From NCBI GenBank assembly GCA_045533055.1, contig JAZSHD010000114.1, positions 1 through 22,695 of the forward strand: DNA of 22,695 nucleotides, written 5' to 3'. Below are positions 21,720-22,695 of the stretch, one piece after another. The notes under the pieces were generated by a model, which was given only the letters and a program-made list of their open reading frames with translations, searched no databases and was not told the DNA's origin. Within the stretch, counting starts at the first letter, position 1. Each line of letters opens with the position of its first letter. The DNA comes from SIG78 sp045533055. GTDB lineage: Bacteria; Verrucomicrobiota; Lentisphaeria; Victivallales; Victivallaceae. A program made the translations under genes and the position numbers.

Positions 21720-22695
21720 TTCTGCAACCTCCTTGCCCGGGAGTGTTCAAGTCCCGGGCAAGCTGATTGACAATGGTCGGGGTGCAAAGCATTTTTTTGA
21801 TATGACGCAGTACCGCTGATTCGATTTCACCACCCGAAACCCGGCTCACCGGGCAAAGGGATTCTGCCCGCTTACTGTCCTTGGTGCAAAGGTAATAGGA
21901 ATACATCATACCGCCTTTTTTTGCATACGTCGGTCCCATTTTACAACCGCAATGTCCACAGTAAAGCAACCCTTTCAGCGGCATAAGTGTTTCCACTTTG
22001 CCTTTGAAATCTTTTACCGGGGCGTCTGATTGCAAAATTTCCTGCGTCCGTTCCCAGAGTTTGTCAGAAATGATCCGCTCCTGCTTGCCGTCAAAAACTT
22101 CCCCTTTGTAGAAAATTTTACCGATGTAGGTGTAATTATTGAGCATCCGGTAAATGTGATGCACCGACCACTCCTTGCCTTGATTGGTCAATATACCCTC
22201 CTGATTGAGTTCGTAGGCGATCTGTTTAGGCGACTGGATCTCAATAAAGCGTTTGAACACTCTTTTGACCACTTCTGCCCGCTCGGGAACAACGATAAGT
22301 TTTTTATTTTCCACCTTGTAACCGCAGGGAACTGTGCCGCCCACCCATTCGCCCTTGCGCCGGGTCGCCGCCATTTTGTCGCGGATGCGCTCGGTCACGA
22401 TGGAGCGTTCAAATTCGGAAAAGGTCATTAAAATATTGAGCATCATCCGCCCGGCAGAAGTACTGGTGTTGATCTCCTGCGTTACCGAACAGAAGTCAAC
22501 TTTGTACTCATCAAAGAGTTTGCTCAACTCCGCAAAGTCATATAATGACCGGGAAAGACGGTCGATTTTATAAATCACGATGATGTCCACCTTGCCCTGT
22601 TTGCAATCTTCCAGAAGTTTCTGCAAGCCGGGACGGTTGGTGTTGCCTCCGGAAAAACCGCCATCATCGTAACGCTCGGGCAGGATCTGCCAGCC
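21709..22695 (-). CDS. Large serine recombinase (resolvase/invertase-like), 5' part outside window, C-terminus frameshifted
   Basis: The open frame continues through the right edge: codons before the internal TTG at 22626 read YDDGGFSGGNTNRPGL, the family's canonical sequence. Visible are most of the resolvase catalytic domain (KVDIIVIYKIDRLSRSLYDF, SAGRMMLNILMTFSEFERSI, ERIRDKM), the recombinase domain (PCGYKV, WSVHHIYRMLNNYTYIGK) and the zinc ribbon (LLYCGHCGCKMGP with a later C-x(n)-C pair). The catalytic serine lies outside. Such enzymes integrate or excise mobile elements using short att sites. The frame ends GGCRSAE and stops, while the expected C-terminal segment follows in another frame. 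An 11-bp inverted repeat (21732-21762) lies at the break. Confidence 0.93.
   Translation of the reverse strand, partial: GWQILPERYDDGGFSGGNTNRPGLQKLLEDCKQGKVDIIVIYKIDRLSRSLYDFAELSKLFDEYKVDFCSVTQEINTSTSAGRMMLNILMTFSEFERSIVTERIRDKMAATRRKGEWVGGTVPCGYKVENKKLIVVPERAEVVKRVFKRFIEIQSPKQIAYELNQEGILTNQGKEWSVHHIYRMLNNYTYIGKIFYKGEVFDGKQERIISDKLWERTQEILQSDAPVKDFKGKVETLMPLKGLLYCGHCGCKMGPTYAKKGGMMYSYYLCTKDSKRAESLCPVSRVSGGEIESAVLRHIKKMLCTPTIVNQLARDLNTPGQGGCRSAE
21732..21762. repeat. GC-rich perfect inverted repeat inside the recombinase gene
   Basis: CTTGCCCGGGA (21732-21742) and TCCCGGGCAAG (21752-21762) are perfectly complementary around a 9-nt spacer. In the message this is a very stable hairpin that ends one base before the GGAGG and the point where the recombinase reading frame changes. 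It could stimulate pausing, mark an insertion scar, or be coincidence within LARDLNTPGQ codons. Confidence 0.7.

Overview
The window looks like chromosomal DNA from a Gram-negative-type bacterium of the Lentisphaerota/Victivallales or a close PVC relative. This is inferred from three things: two secreted-pseudopilin genes (FTLIELLVVIAI-type N-termini) interleaved with large uncharacterised glycoside-hydrolase-like genes, a GntR/LacI-type sugar regulator at the head of that cluster, and the overall protein style. No tRNA, rRNA or CRISPR array was seen.

Left block (1-8418, all minus strand). Reading in the direction of transcription: GntR-LacI regulator, pseudopilin, very large secreted CBM9-plus-barrel protein, second pseudopilin, cytoplasmic glycosidase-like protein, and the start of an M55 (DppA-type) peptidase that runs off the left edge. 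Gaps are short (12-97 nt), so this reads as one carbohydrate-utilisation cluster under a sugar-sensing regulator that has a good promoter of its own at 8457-8485.

Gene-poor gap (8419-9265). It holds two copies of one short repeat (8571, 8980), one copy of a second repeat (8773; its partner lies at 16982), a strong minus-strand terminator hairpin that belongs to no visible gene, a possible gene remnant, and the divergent promoters of the flanking operons.

Central operon (9266-16952, plus strand). This is the most interesting part. A lipoprotein made of amino-acid-type solute-binding lobes fused to an ABC permease is followed, with an ATGA overlap, by a GlnQ-like ATPase. That ATPase carries an extra ~120-residue C-terminus resembling a degenerate RsbW/SpoIIAB anti-sigma kinase fold. 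Next come a STAS anti-sigma-factor antagonist, an intact RsbW-like kinase, and a membrane-bound sensor PP2C (SpoIIE/RsbU-type) phosphatase. Adenine deaminase ends the run. No sigma factor is encoded. I infer that solute transport or binding is wired physically and genetically to a phosphorylation-dependent partner switch, perhaps answering amino acid or purine supply.

Right block (17100-22695). A macro-domain ADP-ribose hydrolase-like gene has its own promoter and a cluster of repeated operator-like boxes. Convergent to it is a two-gene minus-strand cassette: a PD-(D/E)XK-type nuclease-like protein and an ankyrin-repeat/HIRAN protein. Beyond a strong terminator lies a mobile-element end: a small HTH protein and a large serine recombinase whose C-terminal segment is displaced into another frame next to an 11-bp GC-rich inverted repeat. 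The recombinase runs off the right edge. The macro/nuclease/HIRAN genes beside a recombinase look like accessory, possibly defence-related, cargo.
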